From JADJPL01 sp040382095 (lineage in GTDB: Bacteria > Bacteroidota > Bacteroidia > Chitinophagales > Saprospiraceae), in NCBI GenBank assembly GCA_040382095.1, contig JBEIGB010000009.1, positions 1-64,000 of the forward strand: a stretch of 64,000 nt of DNA, in the 5' to 3' direction. The position numbers were made by a program, and so were the translations under genes. Shown piece by piece: positions 17,287-26,996 of the stretch (the stretch's first letter is position 1; each line of letters begins with the position of its first letter). The notes beneath the pieces are model-generated. The model did not search any database. It saw nothing but the letters and a program-made list of their open reading frames with translations, and had not been told where the DNA came from.

Positions 17287-18585
17287 ATGGAACAAAAGAT
17301 TGGGAACTTCCGCTGGCGCATCTGCGCCCTTGTATTCTTTGCCACCACCATCAACTATCTGGACCGGCAGGTCATTGCCCTGCTCAAAGACGACTATCTC
17401 GAGCCTTTATTTGGCTGGACAGAGCGCGACTATGCCAATATCGTCATTGCATTTCAGCTTGCCTATGCCCTCGGAATGCTGGGTGCGGGATGGGTGATTG
17501 ACAAAATCGGGACCAAAGCCGGATATGCAGGGGCATTGATCGCATGGAGTATTGCGGCAATCGTACACGCCTTTGCCCGCACTACTGCTGGATTTGCCGC
17601 TGCACGGGCCTTCCTGGGCGTGAGCGAAGCGGGCAACTTCCCTGCCGCTATTAAGACCACGGCGGAGTGGTTTCCAAAAAAAGAGCGGGCCCTGGCAACT
17701 GGCATTTTCAATTCCGGCACCAATGTAGGAGCCATTCTTGCGCCGCTCACCGTTCCGCTGATTGCTTTGCATTATGGCTGGGAATGGGCGTTTATCCTCA
17801 CCGGCATGATTGGCTTTTTATGGTTAATCTTCTGGTTTTGGCTGTATGAAGTCCCATCGAGGCATAAAAAACTTCAAGTGGCCGAACTCGACTATATCCA
17901 AAGCGACGCCGATGAAGTAGCGGAGGAAATACATGGGGCAGAAAAAGTAAGCTGGGTGAAGCTGCTCAGCTTCCGCCAGACCTGGGCCTTTTTCTTCGGA
18001 AAATTACTCACGGATCCGATCTGGTGGTTTTACCTTTTCTGGTTGCCTTCTTTTCTCAACAAGGAGTACGGGATGTCAAAAACAGAACTGGCATTTCCGT
18101 TGGCGGTTGTTTATACCATTACCACCTTTGGCAGTATATTTGGTGGCTGGCTATCCGGGGCATTTATAAAAAAGGGCTGGCAGGTATATCGGGCGCGCAA
18201 ATCGGCGATGTTCCTGTTTGCCTTGTGCGCCCTGCCGGTCGTAACAGCACAAGCTTTGGGGAGTATCAACCCATGGTTGGCAATTCTCATCATTGGGATC
18301 GCCGCTGCCGGCCATCAGGCATGGTCGGCCAATATTTTCACCACTGCATCAGATATGTTCCCCAAAAGGGCAGTCGCATCGGTGGTGGGCATTGGAGGAA
18401 TGGCGGGTGCTGTAGGCGGAATACTCATCGCCAGGATTGCAGGCGCGTTGCTCGACCATTACAAGGCATTGGGCAGTATCGAAACAGGCTACTATATTAT
18501 GTTCATCATCTGTGGATCTGCCTATTTATTGGCATGGACGGTAATGCACCTGCTTGCACCAAGGCTGGAACGCGTCAAGCTTTGA
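17287..18585 (+). CDS. MFS hexuronate transporter (ExuT-like)
   Basis: A 432-residue major facilitator with 12 predicted membrane helices. The start (ALVFFATTINYLDRQVIALL) is typical of the anion:cation symporter branch that includes ExuT and related sugar-acid carriers. The conserved GWVIDKIGTKAGYA loop lies between helices 2 and 3, and FLGVSEAGNFPAAIKTTAEW lies around helix 4. It probably imports galacturonate or glucuronate across the inner membrane. The family also moves other acidic sugars, so the assignment relies partly on its place between eda and uxaB. Confidence 0.88.
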   Translation: MEQKIGNFRWRICALVFFATTINYLDRQVIALLKDDYLEPLFGWTERDYANIVIAFQLAYALGMLGAGWVIDKIGTKAGYAGALIAWSIAAIVHAFARTTAGFAAARAFLGVSEAGNFPAAIKTTAEWFPKKERALATGIFNSGTNVGAILAPLTVPLIALHYGWEWAFILTGMIGFLWLIFWFWLYEVPSRHKKLQVAELDYIQSDADEVAEEIHGAEKVSWVKLLSFRQTWAFFFGKLLTDPIWWFYLFWLPSFLNKEYGMSKTELAFPLAVVYTITTFGSIFGGWLSGAFIKKGWQVYRARKSAMFLFALCALPVVTAQALGSINPWLAILIIGIAAAGHQAWSANIFTTASDMFPKRAVASVVGIGGMAGAVGGILIARIAGALLDHYKALGSIETGYYIMFIICGSAYLLAWTVMHLLAPRLERVKL

Positions 18586-18682
18586 TTTGGTCTTTGAATT
18601 TATTCAGACTTATCACAAAAGGATACGTGGTGAAAAAAATTCTTTTTAACCACAAAAAAATTCACCATAGTCAATTTTCAAT

Positions 18683-20161
18683 ATGGGCTTACCAATTCTT
18701 GACCATCAGCTATTACCCGGGCGACCTGAACTTTGCGGCCAGGCGCACGAAGTAGAGCGGCTGATCTCCTTACCGGAGAAAGTTATCCAATTTGGCACCG
18801 GGGTCCTGTTGAGAGGCTTACCGGACTATTATATTGACCGCGCCAATAAGGCAGGGATATTCAATGGAAGGATTGTCGTCGTGAAAACGACCGATCGGGG
18901 CAGCATGGGCGAATTTGCCCGGCAGGACTATCTTTTCACCCACCTGATCAATGGGCTGCGCGATGGGCAGGTAGTACAGGAAGCAGCCATCAACTGCAGT
19001 ATCAGCCGCATCCTGGAGGCACGACAACAATGGATAGAGGTACTCGTCTGTGCTGCGGACCCTAATATTTCCCTGGTCATTTCCAACACTACAGAAAGCG
19101 GGCTGGTCTATCTGGAAGAATCTATATTTGAAGGGGTTCCGGAATCATTTCCCGGCAAACTACTCGCTTTTTTATTCCACCGCTTCGAACAGCTTGGCGG
19201 GGGGAATGCTCCAGGACTTACCATTGTACCTACCGAGCTCATAGAAAACAACGGGAGTATCCTTCGGGAATACTTATTGCAGGGCGCACGCTACAATCAT
19301 CTCGATGACGATTTCATCCATTGGCTGAATACGGCCAATACATTTTGTAATTCCCTCGTGGACCGCATTGTTTCCGGCAAACCAGCACCGGAAAAAGCAG
19401 AAGCATATTGCAAGAGCGCCGGTTATTCCGATAGCTTCATGATTGAATCGGAGCCTTACGACCTTTGGGCAATTGAAGGGGATCCAAATAATCTGCCTGC
19501 CCTTTCCTTTGCTCCCTGCAACCCCGGTATCCATATTGTGGCCGACATAAGCCTTTATAAAGAGCTCAAACTGCGGTTACTCAACGGCACCCATATTCTC
19601 GCCTGCGGGAAGGCCCTGCTGGCAGGCTTCTCGACCGTCCGAGAGGGCTTTGCATCCGCTGAATTCCGCAGCTGGGCCATTGACCTGATGGCAGAAATAC
19701 AGCAATCCATTCCGATTCCCATCGAATCCGATATTGTCGGGGGATATGCCCGCAGCGTCCTGCAACGCTTTGAAAATCCGTTCATTGAACATCAATGGTC
19801 CTCTATTTTGCTCAACTACAGCTCCAAAATCAGAATTCGCGCACTTCCTTTGCTCCTGACCTATTACCAGAGGTATCGGCAATTGCCCGCACATATCCTC
19901 GAAGGCTTTACTGCCTATCTGGCAATTGCTATTCCGGATGAAGAAGTGGACGGCAATTACTTTAAATATGTGCACGGGCAACGCATCATGCTTCAAGACC
20001 CGCTCTCGCCAGCGTTATTCCGCGATGTAATAAACGCAGGCGCACAAAATGCTGCTGAGCGGCACCTCGGGGATACAGCTTTCTGGGGGACGCCGCCCAC
20101 ATCGTTGCCAGGATTTAAAGCGGCCGTGTTGAGGGTATTCGAAAAACACGCCGGAACGTAA
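18683..20161 (+). CDS. uxaB: tagaturonate reductase-like (mannitol dehydrogenase family)
   Basis: A 492-residue long-chain polyol dehydrogenase. The Rossmann start VIQFGTGVLLRGLPDYYID resembles UxaB rather than UxuB. Further family segments are SNTTESGL, IVPTELIENNG, FCNSLVDRIV and YKELKLRLLNGTH, the last carrying the catalytic Lys and the downstream His. It is expected to reduce tagaturonate to altronate with NADH. No altronate dehydratase (UxaA) is visible, while a mannonate dehydratase is, so the enzyme may also reduce fructuronate, or uxaA lies elsewhere. It is the last gene of the uxaC run. Confidence 0.85.
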   Translation: MGLPILDHQLLPGRPELCGQAHEVERLISLPEKVIQFGTGVLLRGLPDYYIDRANKAGIFNGRIVVVKTTDRGSMGEFARQDYLFTHLINGLRDGQVVQEAAINCSISRILEARQQWIEVLVCAADPNISLVISNTTESGLVYLEESIFEGVPESFPGKLLAFLFHRFEQLGGGNAPGLTIVPTELIENNGSILREYLLQGARYNHLDDDFIHWLNTANTFCNSLVDRIVSGKPAPEKAEAYCKSAGYSDSFMIESEPYDLWAIEGDPNNLPALSFAPCNPGIHIVADISLYKELKLRLLNGTHILACGKALLAGFSTVREGFASAEFRSWAIDLMAEIQQSIPIPIESDIVGGYARSVLQRFENPFIEHQWSSILLNYSSKIRIRALPLLLTYYQRYRQLPAHILEGFTAYLAIAIPDEEVDGNYFKYVHGQRIMLQDPLSPALFRDVINAGAQNAAERHLGDTAFWGTPPTSLPGFKAAVLRVFEKHAGT

Positions 20162-20286
20162 ATAAGGCTAATTAGCAAAAAAACTCCCCGGCAGCTTTTG
20201 GGGTGACGCAGAAGTCTTCTGCAAAGGACAAAACATCGTCCTTTTTGCACAACACCAGGTCGGATAGCTCCCCGGCAAACTCAAAT

Positions 20287-20328
20287 AAAAAAAGGCCATC
20301 CCGATAAACTTGAACGGAATGACCCTTT
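20287..20328 (-). terminator. intrinsic terminator after tRNA-fMet
   Basis: On the minus strand, AAAGGGTCATTCCG pairs with CGGGATGGCCTTT through a stem with one bulge, followed by seven T residues. It begins 6 nt after the tRNA 3' end. Confidence 0.75.
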
Positions 20329-20333
20329 ATTTG

Positions 20334-20406
<73 letters not shown>

Positions 20407-20419
20407 ATTTTTAGTGGTG

Positions 20420-20450
20420 CAAATATACTACTAAATAAGATGCTTGTCAA
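20420..20450 (-). promoter_or_regulatory. promoter of tRNA-fMet
   Basis: On the minus strand TTG (20450-20448), a 20-bp spacer and TATATTTG (20427-20420) match the Bacteroidota -33/-7 consensus. The -7 box ends 13 bp before the tRNA 5' end. Confidence 0.75.
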
Positions 20451-20534
20451 GTCTTTTTTTTAAAAAAATGAAATTGTTACGTGGTCCGGGAAATAATGCA
20501 GGCTTTACTTTATTTTAGCCGGAAAACCGCAACC

Positions 20535-20870
20535 ATGCTACTACACGATATGATCCATATTACTGTACTTGACCGGGAAGGCGAAGAACACCTGATCGAA
20601 GCCCCTACCGACATGAACATGAACCTCATGGAGGCCTGCAAATCAAACGACCTACCGGTCAAAGGTACTTGTGGGGGCATGGCCTTATGCTCGACGTGCC
20701 ACATCTACATCCTCAGCGGGCACGAATTGCCGGAGATGGGGGAAGACGAAGAAAACATGCTCGACCAGGCGTTTTTTGTAACTGCCCAATCCCGCCTGGG
20801 ATGCCAGATTCCGATACGAAAAAGCCTGGACGGACTTTGCGTCAAACTCGCACCGGAGGAAGAAGGCTGA
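20535..20870 (+). CDS. 2Fe-2S ferredoxin, adrenodoxin type
   Basis: A small [2Fe-2S] ferredoxin, about 111 residues from the ATG at 20535. The cluster ligands are Cys46, Cys52, Cys55 (C-x5-C-x2-C in TCGGMALCSTC) and Cys90 (SRLGCQI). This is the vertebrate/ISC-type spacing rather than the plant type. It probably donates electrons to an oxygenase, a P450 or Fe-S assembly; no partner is adjacent. Upstream in-frame ATGs at 20481 and 20496 and a downstream one at 20550 are also possible; the homologous fold begins at IHITVLD, just after 20550. It converges on the subtilase gene with a 24-bp gap. Confidence 0.9.
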   Translation: MLLHDMIHITVLDREGEEHLIEAPTDMNMNLMEACKSNDLPVKGTCGGMALCSTCHIYILSGHELPEMGEDEENMLDQAFFVTAQSRLGCQIPIRKSLDGLCVKLAPEEEG

Positions 20871-20894
20871 CCTCGCCCATCGGCGGCAGGGTTT

Positions 20895-23800
20895 TCAATA
20901 AGGCTGGATGACGATTTTACGTGTTGTTTGGAAAGTACTACCGGTGACCATCAAAAGATATGTACCTGCAGGCCTGCCGGAGAGATCGAGCTCGCGGTTA
21001 AAATCACTGCCCTTACCCAAATCCCAGGCCGTTAAGCGGCGTCCCAAAAGGTCAACAAGGTGGACTTCCACCGTTTCCGGGCGTTCAAGGTTGAGCTGTA
21101 CGAAAACTTTTTCCAGCAGGGGATTGGGAAAAACGCGCAACCGGTGTTCTTCCAGGCCAGGAATCCTCAAAGAGGTTATCGGAGTGATTTCTACCTGTCC
21201 GATGGCCACGTCGCTGCAACCACTGCTGGCATTCGCAGAAAGGCTCACCACATATTTTCCTGCTTTCGTATATTGATGGGTTGGATTTGCCGCATTGCTG
21301 GAATTGCCATCTCCAAAATTCCACAGATACTGGGTAGCCGCAGTAGAGGTATTCTGAAAGGCGACCTGGGCGATGCCACTGGTATTCAGCGGTACAGCCA
21401 TAGCCGGTCCGGTGAAGGCTGCTTTAGGGGCATTCGGGCCAGGAGCAGTAGCAATCCGGACAGGAAGGCGGCCACAAGGATAATTGTATTCGATCTCCCA
21501 GTCGTAGAAAAAGCTGTACACCTGGGGGTTTGCGTTTTCCGAGCGGTCAATCCGCAACACCCCGGGGATCAGGTAAGGGAAACTACTGCCCGCTGTATTG
21601 ATATACAACTCTCTGCCGACGGAAATATCCAGCACATAATTTTCACCCGGATCAATCGTAAAGCCCAGGTTCAGTCGGTTGGCCCCGATTTTGGGCACAT
21701 TGATCAATCGCTGCTGGATTGACCCGTCCGGGCGCTTTAAACGGATATTCCGCGGGCCGGTTACCTCGGCAAATACCAATACGCTTTTTAGGGTGAAATT
21801 CGCCAAAGCTGAAAAAACAAGGCCTCCTGTGGAGCTGGTAGAAAGCTCGCTACCCCCTCCACTATTATCCGCTTTCCCGATTTTTTGGTTGAAGCGGAGT
21901 TCTGCGTAAAACACCGTATCGCGGTTGAGCGGACCGGTATAGAGTTGTGGTCCTTCGGCAATAGCCGTACCACCATCCGACTGACCGTACCAGCGCAACG
22001 TACCATCGCCCTCGTACTTGGCAGTGATGAGTGCGCGGCTTCCCGCACAGGTAGCTGACAACACCGGACTGATTTGTGGCAGCAAAGGCTGAGGGCTGAC
22101 CGTTACCCGCCGTTTGAACTGATTATTGAGCGCACGCTCGTCCTGATTGCCATTAGGGTTTCGTAGTTCTACCTCCAACACATAAGTGCCAAAAGAACCT
22201 GAAAATTCCGGCAGGAGGATTTTTCCTGTTTCGCCGGGAGCAAGGCTACCCGTCCATTTTGTTGTAAAAAGTGGTGTTTGGGAAAACTCCCTACGCACAA
22301 CAATATCAAAGCTCCTCAATACTTCTGTCCCGCCATTGCGGAAAGAAGTTTCAAGGAAAATGCTTCCCCCGCAGTTTAGCAGTCTGGAAGTCGTATTTAA
22401 CTGCTGGACATCCAATTTAGCCCGCACCGGGACAATCGGCTGATTACCCCTACCCACCAGGTACTGATAGGCTGCAAAAACATCTATTAGCCCGTTTCCA
22501 TAGCTATTGTCTTCACCAGTAAGCCCCAGGTCAACCGCAGTATTGTAAAGTGCCCTGGCAAGTTCCCTGCCCGGCAAATAGGGAAAGGCCTCTTTGAGCA
22601 AAAGCAACGCGCCCGAAACGTATGGCGCCGAAAACGACGTGCCGGAAGTCGTTGTATATTGTACCCGACCCGGACTCGCGACCCGGACGCCTGATCCCGG
22701 TGCAACCACCTCGGGTTTGACATCCAGGGCGGTATTTAACAAATTGGTGCACTGTGAAGGTCCCCGGCTCGAAAAACCGGCGATGTTGTTCGATGCACCC
22801 ACTGCGCCCACCGAGAATGGCACGACATCGCTGATGCTGATAGACGCCTGTAAGCCCACGCTGCCGGGATCTGGCCCGTTATTGCCTGCACTGAACACAA
22901 CTGCTATCCCTGCAGCATCGAGGCTCCTGAACAAGTCAGGCCATACCTGCGAGCATTCGGCGGTATTCGTAATCGTCCTTCCATACGAGTTATTGATCAC
23001 ATCAGGGATATCATTTACCGTGCTAATCTGCCCATCCGGATTTAAAGCCCACTGCAGTGCGCTCACAACATCCCGCACAGAACCCTTATACACACAAAAC
23101 TCGTCGGTTTCGACATTCCTCAGGTTACTGAAGGGCGCCCCCATCCACTGGGCATTAAAGGCCGCGCCGAGCGTATCCCGCGTCACAGCGTCCATACCCA
23201 CTGCCGCACTGGCTACACCTGTGCCATGCGGGTCGCAAAAATCAGGCAGGGCAGTACTTAAATAGACCTGGCCGATGGGCGCGTTGTGATAGGCAAACTG
23301 GTTGCGGAGCGCCGGATGGTCGGGGTCCTGGCCGCTGTCCACGACCAGCACTTTGCGCCCATACCCCGTATAGCCCAAAGCCCAGAGGGCGGGGGCTTTA
23401 ATCGCATCCAGCCCTGGTTCGCGGCCATTAGGTACCGGCATTGCCGGACCTTCAAAGACGGGCGCATCGCTGTGTTCGAGAATTTCGTCCCTTTCGATCC
23501 ATACCACTTCCGGGCGCTGGCTCAATGCCGCGATCAGTCCCTTTTTTGCCTGGATATAAATGGCATTGACCGCCCAGAACTGCTGTACGGAAGCAGGCCC
23601 TGCCTGTCCGGAACCACGGATAAAATCCAATAAAACAGGTTGGGTGGACGCCGCTTTTGTCTGGAGTGCAGAGAGCAGGGCGATCGTCCGTTGCTCCTGC
23701 GACAACCCTGCACGCAAGGTGAGCACCTGCTGCTCCCCGACATCAACGCGGTCTTTCAATACGACAAATACCCCGTGGAGTACTTCCGGGCCGCTTTGGT

Positions 23801-23924
23801 CAATTTCCTGAAAAAGACCAGTACCCATCACACCCGCATTGAGCTGCTGGGAATACAGCGGCTGTACAAAATTCAGGGCCATGAAAGCAACAAACAGCAG
23901 AGGACAAAGGACTTGGCGCAGCAT
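20895..23924 (-). CDS. secreted subtilisin-like serine protease with PKD and T9SS type A sorting domain
   Basis: Start set at 23924 (MLRQVLCPLL), which gives a clean signal peptide ending LYSQQ; the frame also extends 23 codons upstream. The 1009-residue product has an I9-like propeptide (about 48-150) and an S8 catalytic domain with Asp196 (VVDSGQD), His233 (DPHGTGVAS), oxyanion Asn (SAGNNG, about 345-350) and Ser430 (GTSFSAP). These are followed by beta-sandwich segments, a PKD domain (about 865-940, FGDGNSSNAANPTHQY) and an 80-residue T9SS type A domain beginning RVFPNP. It should cross the inner membrane by Sec and the outer membrane by T9SS. It probably has a scavenging or surface-processing role. 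Confidence 0.93.
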   Translation of the reverse strand: MLRQVLCPLLFVAFMALNFVQPLYSQQLNAGVMGTGLFQEIDQSGPEVLHGVFVVLKDRVDVGEQQVLTLRAGLSQEQRTIALLSALQTKAASTQPVLLDFIRGSGQAGPASVQQFWAVNAIYIQAKKGLIAALSQRPEVVWIERDEILEHSDAPVFEGPAMPVPNGREPGLDAIKAPALWALGYTGYGRKVLVVDSGQDPDHPALRNQFAYHNAPIGQVYLSTALPDFCDPHGTGVASAAVGMDAVTRDTLGAAFNAQWMGAPFSNLRNVETDEFCVYKGSVRDVVSALQWALNPDGQISTVNDIPDVINNSYGRTITNTAECSQVWPDLFRSLDAAGIAVVFSAGNNGPDPGSVGLQASISISDVVPFSVGAVGASNNIAGFSSRGPSQCTNLLNTALDVKPEVVAPGSGVRVASPGRVQYTTTSGTSFSAPYVSGALLLLKEAFPYLPGRELARALYNTAVDLGLTGEDNSYGNGLIDVFAAYQYLVGRGNQPIVPVRAKLDVQQLNTTSRLLNCGGSIFLETSFRNGGTEVLRSFDIVVRREFSQTPLFTTKWTGSLAPGETGKILLPEFSGSFGTYVLEVELRNPNGNQDERALNNQFKRRVTVSPQPLLPQISPVLSATCAGSRALITAKYEGDGTLRWYGQSDGGTAIAEGPQLYTGPLNRDTVFYAELRFNQKIGKADNSGGGSELSTSSTGGLVFSALANFTLKSVLVFAEVTGPRNIRLKRPDGSIQQRLINVPKIGANRLNLGFTIDPGENYVLDISVGRELYINTAGSSFPYLIPGVLRIDRSENANPQVYSFFYDWEIEYNYPCGRLPVRIATAPGPNAPKAAFTGPAMAVPLNTSGIAQVAFQNTSTAATQYLWNFGDGNSSNAANPTHQYTKAGKYVVSLSANASSGCSDVAIGQVEITPITSLRIPGLEEHRLRVFPNPLLEKVFVQLNLERPETVEVHLVDLLGRRLTAWDLGKGSDFNRELDLSGRPAGTYLLMVTGSTFQTTRKIVIQPY

Positions 23925-24267
23925 ATTAATGCAATAGTTTAAAATTTTTATTCGACTTTTATTTGCAATCCTGCAAAAGGCCGTTGAAGGCAAGAAATGG
24001 CTGTACGGACGTTGCCCGGGGCGAAAATGGGGACAGGCTCGGGGTGATCATTTCATAAAAATGGCCTTTTTCACCCAAAGGGTATCTTTTTTGGTCACAT
24101 CGCCAGGGCCATGTTTCTTCAAAAATCTCTATTTGGACAAAAAATAACGCATTTTTCACCGTGCCAACTTAATACAGCAAGCCTCGTACAAAATTAAGCT
24201 TTTTTCAGGCTCGAGCGCGTATTTTTTTGTGCTGTCGCAAAAGTGTACGTGTATCCACCCCCCCCCT
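23925..24267. other. intergenic region upstream of the subtilase gene
   Basis: No gene is visible. A minus-strand TAATTTTG box (24196-24189) could be a -7 element for the protease but would give a leader of about 260 nt. A run of nine C residues (24258-24266, G on the coding strand) sits immediately after the stop codon of the nuclease gene. Confidence 0.4.
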
Positions 24268-26979
24268 TTAACGCACCAGGTTGATCAGGGTCTGATAATC
24301 TTCGAAACGTTGATTATCTTTTTGCATTTCAAGTAAATCCAATAAACTTTCCTGGTAGTGTTCGTTCAGTGCTGCCTCGGTTTGACTGCAGCGCACCTCG
24401 ATCTGGCCCTGCTGTAACTGTACAGAGCGCCATCTGTATGTTGCTTCCATACGTCTGAGGATTTCCCGGTGGATTTCCTGGTAGTCAGCTTTAGGGTCCA
24501 CTGCGGAAATATCCTGAAAAGCGTCATTATTCCGGGTCAGGAGCGTTGCATTTTCCACGATAAAATATGCCGAATGGGGAACAGGGCCTTCATGTTCGAG
24601 CAGGGCAGTATAGAGGATAAGCTGAAGGTCCTCGCGATTCTTTATACTTGTCCTACGAAAAGTCAGGCCGCCCCATTTCAGATCCAGGACGGCTTTTTCT
24701 GCCCCGCGCTGCAGGACGATATCTGCCCTGCCACGGATTTCCAGGTCGGCAAACCTGCCTTCGACCGGCCATTCGGTACCTAGTGTTTCCCAGCCATTTT
24801 CGCGTAAAAGGGAGACCAGGCTCCAGGCGGCATGCTGTACCTTCTTTAAAAACTGGGCCCGGGCCGGTTCCTGGCCGTAAAGCAATAGAACGGCACCCTC
24901 CCTGGCGAGCAGCCCTGGCACCTCCGCTGCGATATAATTATAGACAGAAGCTTTATCCCACGATGACAAGCCCGGCTGCCGCAGCAGCCCTTCAAACAGC
25001 TGATGTACGAGGTTACCGTAGAGCGTACGCTCTTCCACGATGCTCAAAATAGCAGATTTGCGCAGGCGCAGGACGTATTGGAACACCCAGCGGTGAGGAA
25101 AGTACAACAGCGTTTCGAAGCTGGAGAAGGTCTCTTGTGCCCTGGGCAGCAAGACATTTTTCCTGAGCTGGATAAACGGCACTGGCTGTCCAAGCAGCCG
25201 CTGTTGTAAAAGTACATAGCCCGGCAAGCTCCCGGATACGGGCAAGACAGCGGGCTGTCCAATCTCGAGGACGACAGCATCCAGGTTTGTAAATCCTGCC
25301 TCCAGATCGCCGAGTAAACTATGCGGCAGCACAGCTTCGCCACCTGAAAAGGCCGGCAGGACCAGCGTCAGCATTTTACGCGCCAAAAATACAGGGCGTT
25401 TTTTTTGCCATGTCAGTAGCGCCCTTTCCCGTTCCGGGCCATCGGGGCTCACCCCGTTATGCGTCAGATATTCCAGTTCCACAACCGACCAACGGGAAAA
25501 AATGAAGGCCGGATCTCCCCCGCAAAAGTTCCACCAAACAAGGCTGTCCACTGGTGCCAGGATAGCCCCTGGTTCCTGGGCATAAGTAAAGCTCCCCTGT
25601 TCCTGTACCCGCAGTTGTAGCGGAGCCGCCTCGTAAATCGTCCGTATAATCCGCTCGAGCTCCAGGCTACTCAAGTGGCTTTCGGGGAGGGTAAACAATA
25701 AATCTACGATGCGCTGTGCCTGAACGCGCAGCAGATGCATGGAAATCCCCCCTTCCCCTTTGGCATATTTTTCTCCTGCCCATTGGGCCAGGTACTGGAA
25801 CATTTCGATCGCATCCGCCTTGGGCGCTTCTCCGGTACTATCGTAACGCCGACGTTCAAACCATACCTGATACTGCCTACGGATAGCCGAAGAAGGCTCC
25901 GAGGGGCTAAACTGGCCCGCATCCAGATCCCGGAAATATTCTGCGATCATTCCGTACCAGGATGCCCCCAGGATGCCCGGTTTATCGGCAAGCTGACGGG
26001 CGATCCGGGCAGCGAGTTCTTCTTCCAGCGGCTTTACCGGCAAAGAAACAAATTCCAGGAGCTTGAACGGATCAAGTGGCGACCATAGAAACACCGGGAG
26101 CAGTTTAAGCGCCTGCAATGCTGGCCGCGCAAGGGATACGGTCTGAAGGCCGAGGCTCGGGATGCCCTCCTGAACCAATGCGTAATCCAGCGTACCCGAT
26201 AAATCCGGCAATAAAAGCACAGGGTTCCAGGAAGGGTTGTGCCTTGCCCATGCCGCAAAATACGCGGCAAGGTCTGTATCTCGCCTGCCTTTCAACAAGA
26301 CCAGGCTGCCATCCCCTTCCAGGCGCCCGGGGGCTTCCCTGCCGTGGGCGAGCAGCCGCTGAAACCGCAACAAATCATTTTCCTGCCCGGCAGGGGCATC
26401 CGAGAGTGCTTCCGGTATAATGTCACAAGTTGATATGGCTACCCCTTGTCCTTCCAGAATCTTAAACAACCTCCGCCAATGCACCGGGAAAAGGGCACGC
26501 GGTTCGATCAGCCGGATTTGTGCGACAGGATGTCGTCGCCGCGGCAGCACCTGTATCATTGCGGTGAAACGCTCCGCAAACCCCCTCGAGAGATGAGCCC
26601 CACCCTTGCGGATCCCCTCCTCGATGGCCGCAAGGCAAGCCAGGCGATCGGGCATTGCCGCCTTCATACAAAAATCCCATCCTGCCAGCAGTAACTCGTC
26701 CCGCCTTGCAAGCATCTCGGCAGCCACGGCAAATGGATCTGCGCTAAAAGAATCGCGGTAAAAAACTGCTCCGTTCAAATTTGACATGTATTCCCGGAGC
26801 GCCTGTCGGTATTCTTCTACCCGCAGATAATCCACCTCTTTTTCCTCGTGCCGGTGTCCGACAAAACCCTCGAGCAATTGCAGGAATTTGCGTGGGCCCA
26901 CACAAACCACGCCACTGCCTATCCATTCCGGTAGGGGACAGACAGGATGGTCAAGTGAAAGTCCGAAAAATATTTTCAT
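24268..26979 (-). CDS. AddB-like PD-(D/E)XK nuclease family protein
   Basis: Start set at 26979 (MKIFFGLSLDHPV), giving 903 residues; the frame extends upstream over the neighbouring gene's 3' end. The C-terminal third has the RecB-like nuclease core: GRADIVL, AVLDLKWGG (Asp and Lys of the D-x-K motif) and QLILYTALL (the Q-x3-Y motif). The long N-terminus resembles the inactive-helicase half of AddB-type exonucleases but has no Walker A motif. The segment where AddB has CP and its first Fe-S ligand reads SSFETLLYFPHRW, and no late Cys triplet follows, so the Fe-S cluster is missing. No AddA/UvrD helicase is adjacent. Likely role: DNA repair or recombination. Confidence 0.75.
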   Translation of the reverse strand: MKIFFGLSLDHPVCPLPEWIGSGVVCVGPRKFLQLLEGFVGHRHEEKEVDYLRVEEYRQALREYMSNLNGAVFYRDSFSADPFAVAAEMLARRDELLLAGWDFCMKAAMPDRLACLAAIEEGIRKGGAHLSRGFAERFTAMIQVLPRRRHPVAQIRLIEPRALFPVHWRRLFKILEGQGVAISTCDIIPEALSDAPAGQENDLLRFQRLLAHGREAPGRLEGDGSLVLLKGRRDTDLAAYFAAWARHNPSWNPVLLLPDLSGTLDYALVQEGIPSLGLQTVSLARPALQALKLLPVFLWSPLDPFKLLEFVSLPVKPLEEELAARIARQLADKPGILGASWYGMIAEYFRDLDAGQFSPSEPSSAIRRQYQVWFERRRYDSTGEAPKADAIEMFQYLAQWAGEKYAKGEGGISMHLLRVQAQRIVDLLFTLPESHLSSLELERIIRTIYEAAPLQLRVQEQGSFTYAQEPGAILAPVDSLVWWNFCGGDPAFIFSRWSVVELEYLTHNGVSPDGPERERALLTWQKKRPVFLARKMLTLVLPAFSGGEAVLPHSLLGDLEAGFTNLDAVVLEIGQPAVLPVSGSLPGYVLLQQRLLGQPVPFIQLRKNVLLPRAQETFSSFETLLYFPHRWVFQYVLRLRKSAILSIVEERTLYGNLVHQLFEGLLRQPGLSSWDKASVYNYIAAEVPGLLAREGAVLLLYGQEPARAQFLKKVQHAAWSLVSLLRENGWETLGTEWPVEGRFADLEIRGRADIVLQRGAEKAVLDLKWGGLTFRRTSIKNREDLQLILYTALLEHEGPVPHSAYFIVENATLLTRNNDAFQDISAVDPKADYQEIHREILRRMEATYRWRSVQLQQGQIEVRCSQTEAALNEHYQESLLDLLEMQKDNQRFEDYQTLINLVR

Positions 26980-26996
26980 AAAAAACAGGAAAAAGC

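Noticed and set aside
18024..18755. 243-codon plus-strand frame overlapping the MFS transporter and uxaB
   Set aside because: Its translation is Gly/Arg/His-rich without a domain, and both overlapping genes are clearly real in other frames.
24258..24266. Run of nine C residues as a phase-variable tract
   Set aside because: It lies just outside the nuclease coding sequence, after its stop codon, and not in a recognisable promoter spacer, so slippage would not obviously switch any gene.
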